Below are positions 34,780 through 44,683 of a DNA stretch of 64,000 nt, piece by piece. The notes beneath the pieces were generated by a model. The model saw only the letters and a program-made list of their open reading frames with translations. It searched no databases and was not told the origin of the DNA. The stretch's first letter is position 1. Each line of letters starts with the position of its first letter. The stretch is taken from the NCBI GenBank assembly GCA_963665785.1, contig OY762456.1:1364001-1428000 (forward strand), read 5' to 3'. The position numbers and the translations under genes are program-made. The stretch comes from UBA7455 sp026713185 (lineage in GTDB: Bacteria > Pseudomonadota > Gammaproteobacteria > Pseudomonadales > Azotimanducaceae).

Positions 34780-35595
34780 TCAGATCTGACAGGATCGGAT
34801 TGCCGGTGTTGAAAACAGTGCGCCATCCTCCAGACGCAGAGCCGTCAGCGTGCGTCCCCAGACACATCCGGTATCAAGAGCGATAACCCTGGGATTCCCT
34901 GTGACGCCCTCTATCGCCGCCCAATGGCCGAACAGGATGCTGTTTTCTTCCCAATCCGGGCGTGGAAATTCAAACCAGGGGGAAAACCCTGCCGGACAAA
35001 TGCTTGATTTGTGGGTGAGTTCCAGATCACCGGCCTTTGTACAATAACGCAGTCTGGTAAAGTAGTTGGTGATGATCCGTAATCGGTCTATCCCCTGCAA
35101 ATGGTCATCCCAATGGCTGGGTTCATTGCCATACATGACTTCCAGGAATGATTTGTAATCCGGTCCTGCAAGGATTGACTCAACTTCCCGTGCCCGTGCC
35201 AGACAGGTTGGTAGATTCCAATGGGGTGGAACACCCGCGTGTACCATGAGAAAACCGGTTTTTTCATCATGGTGCAATAATGGTTGCCTTCGCATCCAGT
35301 CGATGATCTCCGGTAACTGATGACTGTTCAGCAGGTCGTCAAGGGTGTCCAGGCTGACTGGGTCATGAGTACCGGTAGCGACTGCCAGAAAGTGCAGATC
35401 ATGGTTCCCAAGAACAATTACCGGTTTATTCAGGTCCATGATGAACTGGATTGTTTCCAGATTCTTGGGTCCGCGATTGACGAGATCACCTGTAAACCAC
35501 AGTTGATCTTTATTCGAGTTGAATTTTGTCTGTACAAGCAGTTGTTGAAATTCGTCGTAACATCCCTGGAGGTCACCAAAAACGTAGGTACTCAT
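34780..35595 (-). CDS. apaH: Symmetrical diadenosine tetraphosphatase ApaH
   Basis: 271 residues. Metallophosphatase motifs: YVFGDLQGCYDEF, GDLVNRGP and VLGNHDLHFLAVA. It cleaves Ap4A to two ADP. The ATG at 35595 overlaps the ksgA stop (ATGA), which decides the start over an upstream ATG. Last gene of the lptD-surA-ksgA-apaH line, the usual gammaproteobacterial position. Confidence 0.97.
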   Translation of the reverse strand: MSTYVFGDLQGCYDEFQQLLVQTKFNSNKDQLWFTGDLVNRGPKNLETIQFIMDLNKPVIVLGNHDLHFLAVATGTHDPVSLDTLDDLLNSHQLPEIIDWMRRQPLLHHDEKTGFLMVHAGVPPHWNLPTCLARAREVESILAGPDYKSFLEVMYGNEPSHWDDHLQGIDRLRIITNYFTRLRYCTKAGDLELTHKSSICPAGFSPWFEFPRPDWEENSILFGHWAAIEGVTGNPRVIALDTGCVWGRTLTALRLEDGALFSTPAIRSCQI

Positions 35596-36362
35596 CGCTG
35601 TCGATGTTCCCATATCAGGTCAGCGCACCGGATATAGTCCTCCAGACCGAGTTGATCCGGTCTGATTCTGCTGTCTATACCGAGTTTGTCGAGGTCATCT
35701 TCAGACAGTAACGGTTTTAACGCATTGCGTATTGTCTTGCGTCGTGCATTGAATGCACTGATCAGCACTTCCTGCAGACAGACAATATCCCTGACAGCCT
35801 TGTATTGCTGATGAGGTGTCAGGCGAATCATCGCAGACGTTACGCCAGGCATCGGACTGAAGGATTCAGGTGGTACCGTAAACAGCTTTTCCACCATACA
35901 ATGATATTGACTCATGATCGATAACCGGCCGTATGCTGATGAGCCGGGTGATGCACAGATCCTGTCTACCACTTCTTCCTGCAGCATGAAGGTCATGTCA
36001 CTGATGATTGATTTATGTGAGTAGAGCCTGAACAGTAGAGGCGTCGAGATATTGTAGGGCAGATTTCCAATGACCCGGAACGGTTTCCCCGCTTTCAAAG
36101 AAGTGTAATCAACAGAAAGTGCATCACTGCAGATAACATCAAGGCAGGCAAACTTCCGTTGCAGTTCAGCACTCAAGTCCCTGTCTATTTCAATGACCTG
36201 TAGCTGACAATCGCATTCAACCAGACCCCTGGTCAGCGCCCCGCGGCCAGGACCTATCTCCACAATGTGATCGTCAATTACGGGATGTATGGCATGCAGT
36301 ATCCGGCTGATAGTGTTGGGGTCATGTAGAAAGTGCTGACCGAATCGTTTGCGGACGGTCAC
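35592..36362 (-). CDS. rsmA: 16S rRNA (adenine1518/1519-N6)-dimethyltransferase
   Basis: 256 residues, KsgA/RsmA. N-terminal KRFGQHFLHDPN, SAM motif VEIGPGRGALTR, and catalytic NLPYNIS at about 100. Dimethylates two adjacent adenines in helix 45 during small-subunit assembly. Begins 6 bp after the surA stop; in most relatives pdxA lies between surA and rsmA but is absent here. Confidence 0.97.
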   Translation of the reverse strand: MTVRKRFGQHFLHDPNTISRILHAIHPVIDDHIVEIGPGRGALTRGLVECDCQLQVIEIDRDLSAELQRKFACLDVICSDALSVDYTSLKAGKPFRVIGNLPYNISTPLLFRLYSHKSIISDMTFMLQEEVVDRICASPGSSAYGRLSIMSQYHCMVEKLFTVPPESFSPMPGVTSAMIRLTPHQQYKAVRDIVCLQEVLISAFNARRKTIRNALKPLLSEDDLDKLGIDSRIRPDQLGLEDYIRCADLIWEHRQR

Positions 36363-36368
36363 GGGAAA

Positions 36369-37646
36369 TCAGATTCTGATATCAACAAAAGCCTGTTCAC
36401 GTATTTCACGAAACCATCTATCGAGTTCTTCATCAAATTTTTGGTTACGAAGGTAGTTTTCCGCCTGACTACGGCGAAACTGTTCAGTGAAATCTTCTAT
36501 CCGGCGGCCAGTGACCTCGAGAAAGTGATATCCGTGAACTGTTTTGAAGACCTCGCTGATGACGTCATAGCCGGATTGGGCAATGGTCTGCTCAAACTCC
36601 GGCACGAAGGTTCCTGCAGGATTCCAGCCGAGGTCTCCACCACTCAAGGCAGAGCCGGGATCGTCGGAATAGAGTTTGGCCACTTCTTCAAAAGGTCTGC
36701 CATTGATGATCTCATTCCTCAGGTCGGTGGCGAGTTCCAAAGCCTCTCTGTCAGTACGTATCTCGTTCGGCTTGATCAGAACGTGGCGGACATGAGTCTG
36801 TGGAATTTGCCCCTGTGCACGGGCGCCGCGTTTTTCCAGTAACTTGACCAGATGAAATCCACTTCCGCTCTGAATCGGTCCCCGTACATCGTTGACTGCC
36901 ATATCCGGGGCAATGTCGGAAAACAGGGTGGGTAGTTGTATGGGTTTTCGCCAACCCATATCGCCACCATTGACGGCATTCTGGCCTGTGGAGAATTCTA
37001 CGGCCAGAGACTGGAAATTTTCGCCATCGTTGATTCGTTGCAGAATTCCTTCAGCCTGGGCAAGTACTTCTTCAACCTCATTGGCAGTGGCATCTTCAGG
37101 AAAAGTCAGCAGAATGTGGGCCAGACGATATTCATCCGAAGTTACGGCCTCACCGAGTTCTGAAGACATGAAATTTTTCAATTCCTGCTCCGAGATTTCT
37201 ATGCGGGAGTTCAATACACCTTGTTGCACCTGATTCAGGATCATTTCACGACGAACCTGTTCCCTCATGTCGTCATAAGACATACCATCCGCTTCAATGG
37301 CCAGACGAAACTGGACCAGTGAGAGGTTATTCTGTGCTGCAACACGCTGTAATGCTTCGTTGAGTTCGCTGTCACTGAGTCGAACACCGGCTCTTTCGGC
37401 TATTTGAAGTTGCAGGTCTTCAAGGATCAGTCGTTCCACAACCTGCTGAATCAGGACATCGTCGGGGGGTGCAATGCTGTCCGGGTTGTTTGCAAGATTG
37501 GATTTAACAGACTGTAAACGCTCATTCACTTCGGAATACATGATGATATTTTCATCTACCACAACGGCAATCTGGTCCAGAAGTGTGAAGGCGCCATAGA
37601 CGCTGTTAGCTGCGAATATCATGGTAATCAGAATTACATGTTTCAT
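36369..37646 (-). CDS. surA: Periplasmic chaperone / peptidyl-prolyl isomerase SurA
   Basis: 425 residues. Signal peptide of about 18 residues (ending VYGA), a SurA N-domain with LDQIAVVVDENIIMYSEVNERL, then two parvulin (PpiC) domains at about 168-270 and 280-380, each with the RHVLI/HILL...GGDLGW pattern, and a C-terminal helix. It escorts outer membrane proteins, including LptD, to the Bam complex. The start-codon region is the inner copy of a 50-bp tandem duplication. Confidence 0.96.
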   Translation of the reverse strand: MKHVILITMIFAANSVYGAFTLLDQIAVVVDENIIMYSEVNERLQSVKSNLANNPDSIAPPDDVLIQQVVERLILEDLQLQIAERAGVRLSDSELNEALQRVAAQNNLSLVQFRLAIEADGMSYDDMREQVRREMILNQVQQGVLNSRIEISEQELKNFMSSELGEAVTSDEYRLAHILLTFPEDATANEVEEVLAQAEGILQRINDGENFQSLAVEFSTGQNAVNGGDMGWRKPIQLPTLFSDIAPDMAVNDVRGPIQSGSGFHLVKLLEKRGARAQGQIPQTHVRHVLIKPNEIRTDREALELATDLRNEIINGRPFEEVAKLYSDDPGSALSGGDLGWNPAGTFVPEFEQTIAQSGYDVISEVFKTVHGYHFLEVTGRRIEDFTEQFRRSQAENYLRNQKFDEELDRWFREIREQAFVDIRI

Positions 37647-37732
37647 ATCAGTGCAAATAGTTGTTAAAAGACCTTGTGCTATATTACATGTTTCATGTCA
37701 GAGCAAATAGTTGTTAATAGAGCCTGTGTTAT
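37633..37732 (-). repeat. 50-bp tandem duplication of the surA start region
   Basis: Two adjacent copies (37633-37682 and 37683-37732), a few mismatches apart, each contain ATGAAACATGTAAT on the minus strand. The outer copy therefore has a decoy start that reads five codons (MKHVI) and stops, and it reaches into the lptD stop codon. Neither copy has a clear Shine-Dalgarno. Confidence 0.85.
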
Positions 37733-40272
37733 TCCTCTGCCCGGTAACCCGGAATGGCATCTTCCATCAGAGAACCCAGTCGCCTTCCCAGTGAAGACAA
37801 CCCCTTGAGTTGAAATTCCAGAAAGAACCCTGAATCGGTCCGATGGTCTATCTCATTGACCACCGTAGTTCCACCTGGTGTGAATGGATCATCAACCACC
37901 AGAGAAATTCTCCTGGGCTCTTCAAGAAAACGCCGATAAGCAATCCTGACCTTCCAGCAACAGTCATTGTACTCGATGCCGGAAAGAGACTCTATGGTTT
38001 GATCATTGTCCCAGCCAAAGTTCCATCGGCCAATGATGTTCCATTTCCTTGCGATGGGCCAGATAAAGGAAACATCCGATTCCGCCTCATTCCGTGGAGA
38101 GAGATAAGGTTGTTGTACATCCGGGCTGGTATAGGCATAAGTGAGATTCAGGATTTTACGGTTTCCCGGCCCCCTGTATTTGAGTGAATACTGAGTGCGA
38201 TTAACACGCGATTCACTTGTTTCCCATTCCAGAAGGCTGTTAAGGGACAGACCAGGACCAATTCTGATGCGGGCTTCGGCAAACAACGGGGAAGATCCGG
38301 CCTCTGGAGCAGCAGACTCTCCAGGACTGAAGACGACCTCGTAGTCCTTTAGATAGACGATCTGACCAATACTTGCCTTGAGGTATTCCTCACCGGTACC
38401 GGCGTCGAACAATGCAGATGACAACCCTATACTGAGTTGTCTGGCATCTCCGATCCTGTCATATCCGGAAAACCGGTTTCTGCGAAACATCCGGGAGTAT
38501 CCCCGGGTCGATTCGGTGGTGTCGAATTGGGGTAATTCACTTTGGTCTGATGCATTTGCCTTGACGTAAAGGAGGTAAAACCGTGGTTCCAGAGTCTGCT
38601 GTAACTCAGAGCCGCGATAGGAGAAGAAGCGGTCAAAGATCAGTCCGCTGTCTATGCTGGCAAAAGGTGTTGTGATACCAGGTGAAGTTGATACATCGAC
38701 CGGCGTATCACGCAACTCGTACTGTTGATGAATTACACCCATGGACGGTGTTATATATCCCCAGCTATGGGTTAACGAAGTCTGGATATGGGATTCAACA
38801 ATCACTCTCTCACCTACAGCAGCAAGAATACCGGTGATGTCTTCGTTATCCTTGTCAAAATTGGCATATTGTCCCAGGAAATGAACATCCAGAAATGCCA
38901 GACTCCTCCTTGTACTGACGGTGAATTTGGGCAGTACCGAATACTGTTTCGCCGCGTTCTGAGCGAGGCTCTGATACCCTCGTACCAGCAGATTTGCATT
39001 CCAGTGGTCGCCGCGGTAACTCAGTGTCCCTGTTCGATGCAATGCCGGTGTATCTGTTTTGTCGGAGGACCGAAATCTGCCTGATCGTTGTTGCGATGTC
39101 GCGTCAATATCGCCGCCGATATCATTAAGATAATCGATGTCCGATACTGTTCCGTAACTGACTTTGCTTTCCCATCTGTCCCATTCCCCCTTATGGTCCA
39201 GATAGAGAAGCCATCTGTCCTTTTTCTTCTGTTCTGTCAATGAACCTCCGGTGGACAGATCAAAAGTGTCTCTATCGTCATAGATGTCATCTTTGGGAAG
39301 GTAGGCCAAATTGAAGTAATTGCTGGAATTGGCATTCCTGTGCCGGAATTCCATATCGTGGACCAGTCCCCGTTTCTGGAGATTGCGAAAGGTATAGGTC
39401 GCATCGTAATTTGGCGCTAAGTTGAAATACCAGGGGATGGAGAAATCGGTACCACTATCGCGGTCATACTCCACCACCGGCGTCAGGAATCCGGAGTGTC
39501 GTTTGTCGTTCAGGGGAAATCTCAAATAGGGGAAGTAGGCAATGGGGACTTCCTTGATTTCCACTGTGACATTTCTGGCAATACCGTTCCCGTCATCCGT
39601 ATGCAATGTAATATTATCGCTTCGAAGTTGCCAGAAACCACTGCCTGGTTCACAACGTGTAATCGTGCCGCTTTTTATTTCAAGGGTCGTATCATCCAAT
39701 TTTGCGAGATGGTCTGCAGTACCCCTTAAATGTTGCTGGTGAAGCAGGAAGGTGGCATTGTCCATAACACCCGTACCGGCAAGCAGATTTCCCCGGGCAT
39801 GATCGGCCTTGATGAACAGTCCATCCCCACGTATGGTTACCGGTCCTTCCGCGGTGGCTGTTTCCGTCTTGTTATTCAGCGTGAAATGTGTGGCTTTGAG
39901 TTGACGGTCCAATCTCGTGATTTCCACGTTGCCATCCAGGGTAGTGAATTTGTCTTCAATAATCAGAGCCTCATTGGCTGAAGCAAGAATGTCAGAGCCC
40001 GGGTTGTGCTGAAAATCCTCCGAGGCGATATAGCTTCCTCCACAGTACAGGGGAACTTCGGGGTTCTGAAACGTGCTTGCAGGGACCCAATCCTGTTCCG
40101 CTGCTGTTTGTTCTGCAGGATTGCCGGAAGTTTCAACAGGTGATGCAGCAAAAGAATGGGTTACAGTAATCAATAGAATGAGCGCCAGGTAAGGAACTGT
40201 CAGAATGGATAATGGTACAGTTACTATTTTCACGCTGGACCCGACAAGCAAAGATGTTGGATGATAAAGCAT
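37729..40272 (-). CDS. lptD: LPS-assembly outer membrane protein LptD
   Basis: 847 residues. Signal peptide region near residues 15-43, N-terminal OstA/LptA-like periplasmic domain (about 85-230, with DKFTTLDGNVEIT and KADHARGNL), then a long barrel with YFPYLRFPLNDKRHSGFLTP and a Cys-Cys pair late (NDCCWKV) plus earlier Cys for the intramolecular disulfide. It inserts LPS into the outer leaflet with LptE. A GTG at 40233 is an alternative start that would avoid overlap with the divergent kinase gene's upstream ATG. Confidence 0.96.
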   Translation of the reverse strand: MLYHPTSLLVGSSVKIVTVPLSILTVPYLALILLITVTHSFAASPVETSGNPAEQTAAEQDWVPASTFQNPEVPLYCGGSYIASEDFQHNPGSDILASANEALIIEDKFTTLDGNVEITRLDRQLKATHFTLNNKTETATAEGPVTIRGDGLFIKADHARGNLLAGTGVMDNATFLLHQQHLRGTADHLAKLDDTTLEIKSGTITRCEPGSGFWQLRSDNITLHTDDGNGIARNVTVEIKEVPIAYFPYLRFPLNDKRHSGFLTPVVEYDRDSGTDFSIPWYFNLAPNYDATYTFRNLQKRGLVHDMEFRHRNANSSNYFNLAYLPKDDIYDDRDTFDLSTGGSLTEQKKKDRWLLYLDHKGEWDRWESKVSYGTVSDIDYLNDIGGDIDATSQQRSGRFRSSDKTDTPALHRTGTLSYRGDHWNANLLVRGYQSLAQNAAKQYSVLPKFTVSTRRSLAFLDVHFLGQYANFDKDNEDITGILAAVGERVIVESHIQTSLTHSWGYITPSMGVIHQQYELRDTPVDVSTSPGITTPFASIDSGLIFDRFFSYRGSELQQTLEPRFYLLYVKANASDQSELPQFDTTESTRGYSRMFRRNRFSGYDRIGDARQLSIGLSSALFDAGTGEEYLKASIGQIVYLKDYEVVFSPGESAAPEAGSSPLFAEARIRIGPGLSLNSLLEWETSESRVNRTQYSLKYRGPGNRKILNLTYAYTSPDVQQPYLSPRNEAESDVSFIWPIARKWNIIGRWNFGWDNDQTIESLSGIEYNDCCWKVRIAYRRFLEEPRRISLVVDDPFTPGGTTVVNEIDHRTDSGFFLEFQLKGLSSLGRRLGSLMEDAIPGYRAEE

Positions 40273-40296
40273 TCATCGAGAGAGGTCAGTACTACC

Positions 40297-41322
40297 ATGG
40301 AAACCGGTGACCGGCGTAAACTGGAACTCGATAGTTGGGCAGGCCGCATTCTTGGGAAACAGGTATCATCCGGTTTTTCTTTACAGCCCGCGTCCGATGA
40401 TGCCAGTTTCCGGCGGTATTTTCGATACTCCGGAGACATTTCCTTTATCTTTGTGGATGCTCCACCCGAGATGGAAGACAGCAGGCCATTTGTCCATGTG
40501 GCCGGGCTGATGAGAAAGGCCGGACTCAATGTTCCGGTGGTACTGGATTCTGACCTGGATCAGGGGTTCATGATGTTGACTGATCTGGGCTCGACCCTGT
40601 ATCTGGATCGTCTGGCAATGGACAGTGCTGATGAAATCGAACGGTTGTATCAGGATGCGTTCATTTCGCTTGTGCGGCTGCAACGGATAGAATCTTCTTT
40701 ACCGCTGTATGACGAAAATCTGCTGCGGAGCGAAATGGATTTGTTCCCAATCTGGTTTATAGGTCGAAAGCTGGGAATTGAAAATCACGATACAATATTA
40801 CAGGAGCAGATCTTTAAGCTGATGGTTGAAAATGCGCTGGCCCAACCTCAGGTGTTCGTACACCGTGATTATCACTGTCGAAACCTGATGGTGACAGAGG
40901 ATAACAATCCTGGAATTATTGATTTTCAGGATGCTGTAGTTGGCCCCGTGACCTATGACCTGGTTTCGCTGCTGAAAGACTGCTATCACAAATTTCCCAG
41001 AAACCAGGTGGAGAAATGGGTAGAGGGTTTTCGTCAGCGACTTCTCGACGACGGTCGTCTGCATAACGTCGGTGCACAGGAGTTCATGCGGTGGTTTGAT
41101 TTCATGGGGTTTCAACGACATCTGAAATGTGCCGGTATCTTTTCCAGATTGCAATTGCGTGACGGTAAAGATCGATATCTCGCAGATATTCCCCTGATCA
41201 TTCATTACATGATCGAGGTCTGTGAATGTTATGAAGAATTATCCCGGTTCGGTTACTGGTTGAACGAGGAGATTCTTCCTCGTGTGGAGGGTTTCAAGTC
41301 CCCGTTGAGTGTACTCGAATGA
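40297..41322 (+). CDS. amgK: N-acetylmuramate/N-acetylglucosamine anomeric kinase AmgK
   Basis: 341 residues from ATG 40297 (an in-frame ATG at 40261 overlaps the lptD start). Aminoglycoside-phosphotransferase fold with SFRRYFR near the start, VHRDYHCRNLM (catalytic HxD) and IIDFQDAVVGPVTYDL (metal Asp). Phosphorylates MurNAc at C1 for peptidoglycan recycling as in Pseudomonas. The stop overlaps the murU start, and the divergent position next to lptD matches Pseudomonas gene order. Confidence 0.93.
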   Translation: METGDRRKLELDSWAGRILGKQVSSGFSLQPASDDASFRRYFRYSGDISFIFVDAPPEMEDSRPFVHVAGLMRKAGLNVPVVLDSDLDQGFMMLTDLGSTLYLDRLAMDSADEIERLYQDAFISLVRLQRIESSLPLYDENLLRSEMDLFPIWFIGRKLGIENHDTILQEQIFKLMVENALAQPQVFVHRDYHCRNLMVTEDNNPGIIDFQDAVVGPVTYDLVSLLKDCYHKFPRNQVEKWVEGFRQRLLDDGRLHNVGAQEFMRWFDFMGFQRHLKCAGIFSRLQLRDGKDRYLADIPLIIHYMIEVCECYEELSRFGYWLNEEILPRVEGFKSPLSVLE

Positions 41323-41990
41323 AAGTGATGCTTCTGGCAGCTGGTGATGGAAACAGAATGCGCCCGTTGACCGATCACTTACCGAAACCGCTGCTCAAGG
41401 CCGGGAACTCCACTCTGATTGAGAAATGGATTGACATGTTTACAGCTTCCGGATGCAGCGAATTTGTAATTAACACCCGGTACCGGGGAGACATGCTGGT
41501 AAATACGCTTGGGAACGGACAAGATCGGGGGATTTCCATTGCCTATTCACAGGAATCATGTCGAATCGGGACCGGTGGTGGCATCAGGAAAGCATTGCCT
41601 TTGTTGGGAGATGATGATTTTGTTGTGGTGAGTACCGATACTGCCTGCGATTATGACGTTACCTGTCTACCGGACCCGCTGCCAGAAGGAGTACTGGGAC
41701 ATCTGTTGATGGTGGATAATCCCGAGCATCACCGTGGAGGTGATTTTGCATTGAATTCTGATGGAAAACTCATCGCGGCAGGTGATTGTCTGACCTATGC
41801 CGGAATTGGTGTATTCTCCCCTGCATTGTTCGCAGAGGCGCCTGAGGGGGCATTTGAGTTGCGTCTACTCATGGATGCCGCGATAGTGCGTGGCAGATTG
41901 ACCGGTGAATACCATGATGGTTTCTGGCTGGATGTTGGAACGGTTGATCGCTATGAGGCCCTGAAATCATATTATGCCGGGACATTGTGA
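41319..41990 (+). CDS. murU: N-acetylmuramate alpha-1-phosphate uridylyltransferase MurU
   Basis: 223 residues, nucleotidyltransferase with MLLAAGDGNRMRPLTDHLPKP (nucleotide loop), TRYRGDML and a final LDVGTVDRYEAL with the metal-binding Asp. Converts MurNAc-1-P to UDP-MurNAc, bypassing MurA/MurB and giving intrinsic tolerance to fosfomycin in organisms that recycle this way. ATGA overlap with amgK. Confidence 0.94.
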   Translation: MKVMLLAAGDGNRMRPLTDHLPKPLLKAGNSTLIEKWIDMFTASGCSEFVINTRYRGDMLVNTLGNGQDRGISIAYSQESCRIGTGGGIRKALPLLGDDDFVVVSTDTACDYDVTCLPDPLPEGVLGHLLMVDNPEHHRGGDFALNSDGKLIAAGDCLTYAGIGVFSPALFAEAPEGAFELRLLMDAAIVRGRLTGEYHDGFWLDVGTVDRYEALKSYYAGTL

Positions 41991-42021
41991 ATCCAGTGTC
42001 TGGCTGTCAGAGGTGAAATTT

Positions 42022-42690
42022 ATGAAATCCTGTATAGCACCATCAATTCTGTCTGCCGACTTCGCCCGGCTGGGTGAAGAAGCGACGGCTGTATTGGCCG
42101 CGGGTGCAGACATGATTCACTTTGATGTCATGGACAACCACTATGTTCCTAACCTTACCATCGGTCCCATGGTTTGCCGGTCTCTTCGTGACTATGGCAT
42201 CAAGGCGCCCATAGATGTTCATCTCATGGTCAAACCCGTCGATCGGATTATTGGCGACTTTGTTGAAGCGGGCGCCACTTACATCACTTTCCACCCGGAA
42301 GCGAGCGAGCATATCGATCAGTCTCTGGAACTCATACATTCCGGTGGTTGTCGATGCGGACTGGTGTTGAACCCGGCAACACCGGTGAGTTGCCTTGATC
42401 ATGTCATGGACAAGGTGGATATGATCCTTTTGATGTCAGTCAATCCTGGATTTGGAGGGCAAAAATTCATACCCGCCACATTGTCGAAAATACGCCGGGT
42501 ACGGGAACTTATTGATGGTGTCGGTAGAGAAATACGACTGGAAATTGACGGCGGAGTAAAGGTTGAAAATATTGGTGAAATCAAGGCCGCCGGTGCGGAT
42601 ACATTCGTCGCCGGATCGGCGATTTTCGGGTCTGAAGACTATCGGGAAACAATCGCATTGATGCGATCGGCAATACAGCAGGCAGAATAG
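42022..42690 (+). CDS. rpe: Ribulose-phosphate 3-epimerase
   Basis: 222 residues. Begins IAPSILSADFARLG and shows HFDVMDNHYVPNLTIGP, IDVHLMV, MSVNPGFGGQKFI and DGGV, the metal ligands and phosphate loop of the TIM-barrel epimerase. The ATG follows GAGGTG. Interconverts ribulose- and xylulose-5-phosphate in the pentose phosphate pathway. Confidence 0.97.
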   Translation: MKSCIAPSILSADFARLGEEATAVLAAGADMIHFDVMDNHYVPNLTIGPMVCRSLRDYGIKAPIDVHLMVKPVDRIIGDFVEAGATYITFHPEASEHIDQSLELIHSGGCRCGLVLNPATPVSCLDHVMDKVDMILLMSVNPGFGGQKFIPATLSKIRRVRELIDGVGREIRLEIDGGVKVENIGEIKAAGADTFVAGSAIFGSEDYRETIALMRSAIQQAE

Positions 42691-42823
42691 ACCGGATATT
42701 GTCATTATCAATGCCATGCACCTTTTCTTGCCAATATCGTTGAAACTGGCTAATGGTTTGTTATTATTAGTTTTTTTAGGCTGTAAAAACTTACAATAAT
42801 GTACCTGGACAGGAGTTGACTCG

Positions 42824-44683
42824 TTGTCAAGATTGCCAGTAATCGTCGGTTTCGGCGGAATCAATCCTGCCGGACGCAGTTCATCACACCACGCCTATCG
42901 ACGCCTGGTCATAGATGCCCTTGAAACAACGAAACAGGAACGCACTTATGCTGCCCTGAGTGCATTGATGAATCCCGGGGCTCCTGATTCCATCGCCGAC
43001 AGGCAATATCTGCTTGACCATACCCTGATCAGAAAACTGGAATCCAACCTGTTCAATGCAGAATCCATACTGTTGCACAAGTCCGCGCAATTAACCGCTT
43101 CTCCTGCTGGTCCTGTTTCATTCACGGTTAAAAGAAGTCAGCTACCTGACAACATCCCGCCAGGGTGGAAAATCCAGGACCTGGAAGATCCCAGGGTTCT
43201 GGTCACGATAGACAGTGAACTGGAGATCCTGTTTCCCGATACCCGTGTTTCAAAAGTGCTGTCAGCGGGTCAACTGCCCACGGGCTTTGATCCGGCAACG
43301 ATGTATCAGAGCAGAAGCCACCCCCGTGGTTTGCAACTTACGGTTTACGGTGCATCCGATGCGATCAGTTCACTGGGTCTGAACTGGGAGACCATTCGGA
43401 ACAGGGTTCCAGGTGATCAGATTTCCGTCTATGCCAGCAGCGCCATGGGTCAACTGGATACATACGGATCCGGAGGTTTGCTCCAGTCGGGTCTTCTTGG
43501 CAAACGGGTCAGTTCAAAAAACGTGGCGCTGGGTCTTGCGGAAATGACAGCGGATTTTGTCAATGCATACATTCTTGGAAATGTTGGAACCACTGGCGCG
43601 AATCTCGGCGCCTGTGCTTCATTTCTCTACAATATGCGGCAAGGTGTGCAGGATATAAGATCAGGCAAGTTCCGGGTATCCGTTATTGGTTCCAGTGAAG
43701 CCCCGATAACCCCGGATGTTATCGAAGGCTACCGTACCATGGGCGCCCTGGCAGAGGATGAGGCGCTAAACAGACTCGATGGCAGAGATTCAGGAGAACC
43801 GGATTATGCAAGGGCCTGCCGTCCTTTCGCTGAGAACTGCGGATTTACACTGGCCGAGGGTTCCCAGTTCGTCGTGCTGTTTGACGACGAGTTGGCATTG
43901 GACCTGGGCGCCACTGTCTATGGCAGTGTGGCAGACGTATTTATCAATGCCGATGGATTCAAGAAATCCATACCGGGTCCGGGAATAGGGAACTACCTGA
44001 CCGTTGGTAAAGCGATGGGTGTCGTTCGCGCCATACTGGGTGACGATGCCCTGTGCAATCGATCTTACATGTTGGCTCATGGCACTGGCACGCTCCAGAA
44101 CAGGACCACGGAGTCACATATATTCAGTGAAATGGCCAAAGCCTTTGGTATTGCCAACTGGCCGGTAACGGCCATTAAAGCTTATATCGGCCACTCACTC
44201 GCCTGCGCAGCAGGGGATCAGTTGATGTGCGCCCTGGGAGTCTGGTCGGACGGCATTATCCCCGGGATAACGACGATCGACCAGATTGCTTCAGATGTTT
44301 ACACCCGTAATGTCGACTACTTGCTCGCACACAGAGAGGTCATTCCGGGTGATGTGGATGCTGCCTTTATCAACTCCAAGGGATTCGGAGGTAATAACGC
44401 AACCGCAGCGATTCTCTCACCGCAAGTGGCAAATCGGATGTTGGAGAAGAAACACGGCAGGGATGCCATGTTGCAACATGCGAGGCTCAATGAAAGTGTC
44501 AATGAACGTCTTCAACAATATGACGATGACATGATTGCCGGGGAAAATCTGGTGATCTATAACTTTGGTGTCGGGGTTGTTGAGGGTGATGCGCTGGCGC
44601 TGTCATCAGACAGTATCAGGATTCCCGGGCAGGAACAGGAAGTGAGTCTGGATGTACCCAATCCTTATGAGGATATGACCTGA
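42824..44683 (+). CDS. fabY: Beta-ketoacyl-ACP synthase FabY
   Basis: 619 residues starting at TTG with AGGAG ten bases upstream. Matches the Pseudomonas FabY type: LPVIVGFGGINPAGRSSSHHAYRR at the start, active-site Cys264 in GANLGACASFLYN, and two His in AHGTGTLQNRT and AYIGHSLACAAGD. FabY replaces FabH in starting fatty acid synthesis from malonyl-ACP plus acetyl-CoA. Its stop abuts the prfC stop with no base between. Confidence 0.93.
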   Translation: MSRLPVIVGFGGINPAGRSSSHHAYRRLVIDALETTKQERTYAALSALMNPGAPDSIADRQYLLDHTLIRKLESNLFNAESILLHKSAQLTASPAGPVSFTVKRSQLPDNIPPGWKIQDLEDPRVLVTIDSELEILFPDTRVSKVLSAGQLPTGFDPATMYQSRSHPRGLQLTVYGASDAISSLGLNWETIRNRVPGDQISVYASSAMGQLDTYGSGGLLQSGLLGKRVSSKNVALGLAEMTADFVNAYILGNVGTTGANLGACASFLYNMRQGVQDIRSGKFRVSVIGSSEAPITPDVIEGYRTMGALAEDEALNRLDGRDSGEPDYARACRPFAENCGFTLAEGSQFVVLFDDELALDLGATVYGSVADVFINADGFKKSIPGPGIGNYLTVGKAMGVVRAILGDDALCNRSYMLAHGTGTLQNRTTESHIFSEMAKAFGIANWPVTAIKAYIGHSLACAAGDQLMCALGVWSDGIIPGITTIDQIASDVYTRNVDYLLAHREVIPGDVDAAFINSKGFGGNNATAAILSPQVANRMLEKKHGRDAMLQHARLNESVNERLQQYDDDMIAGENLVIYNFGVGVVEGDALALSSDSIRIPGQEQEVSLDVPNPYEDMT

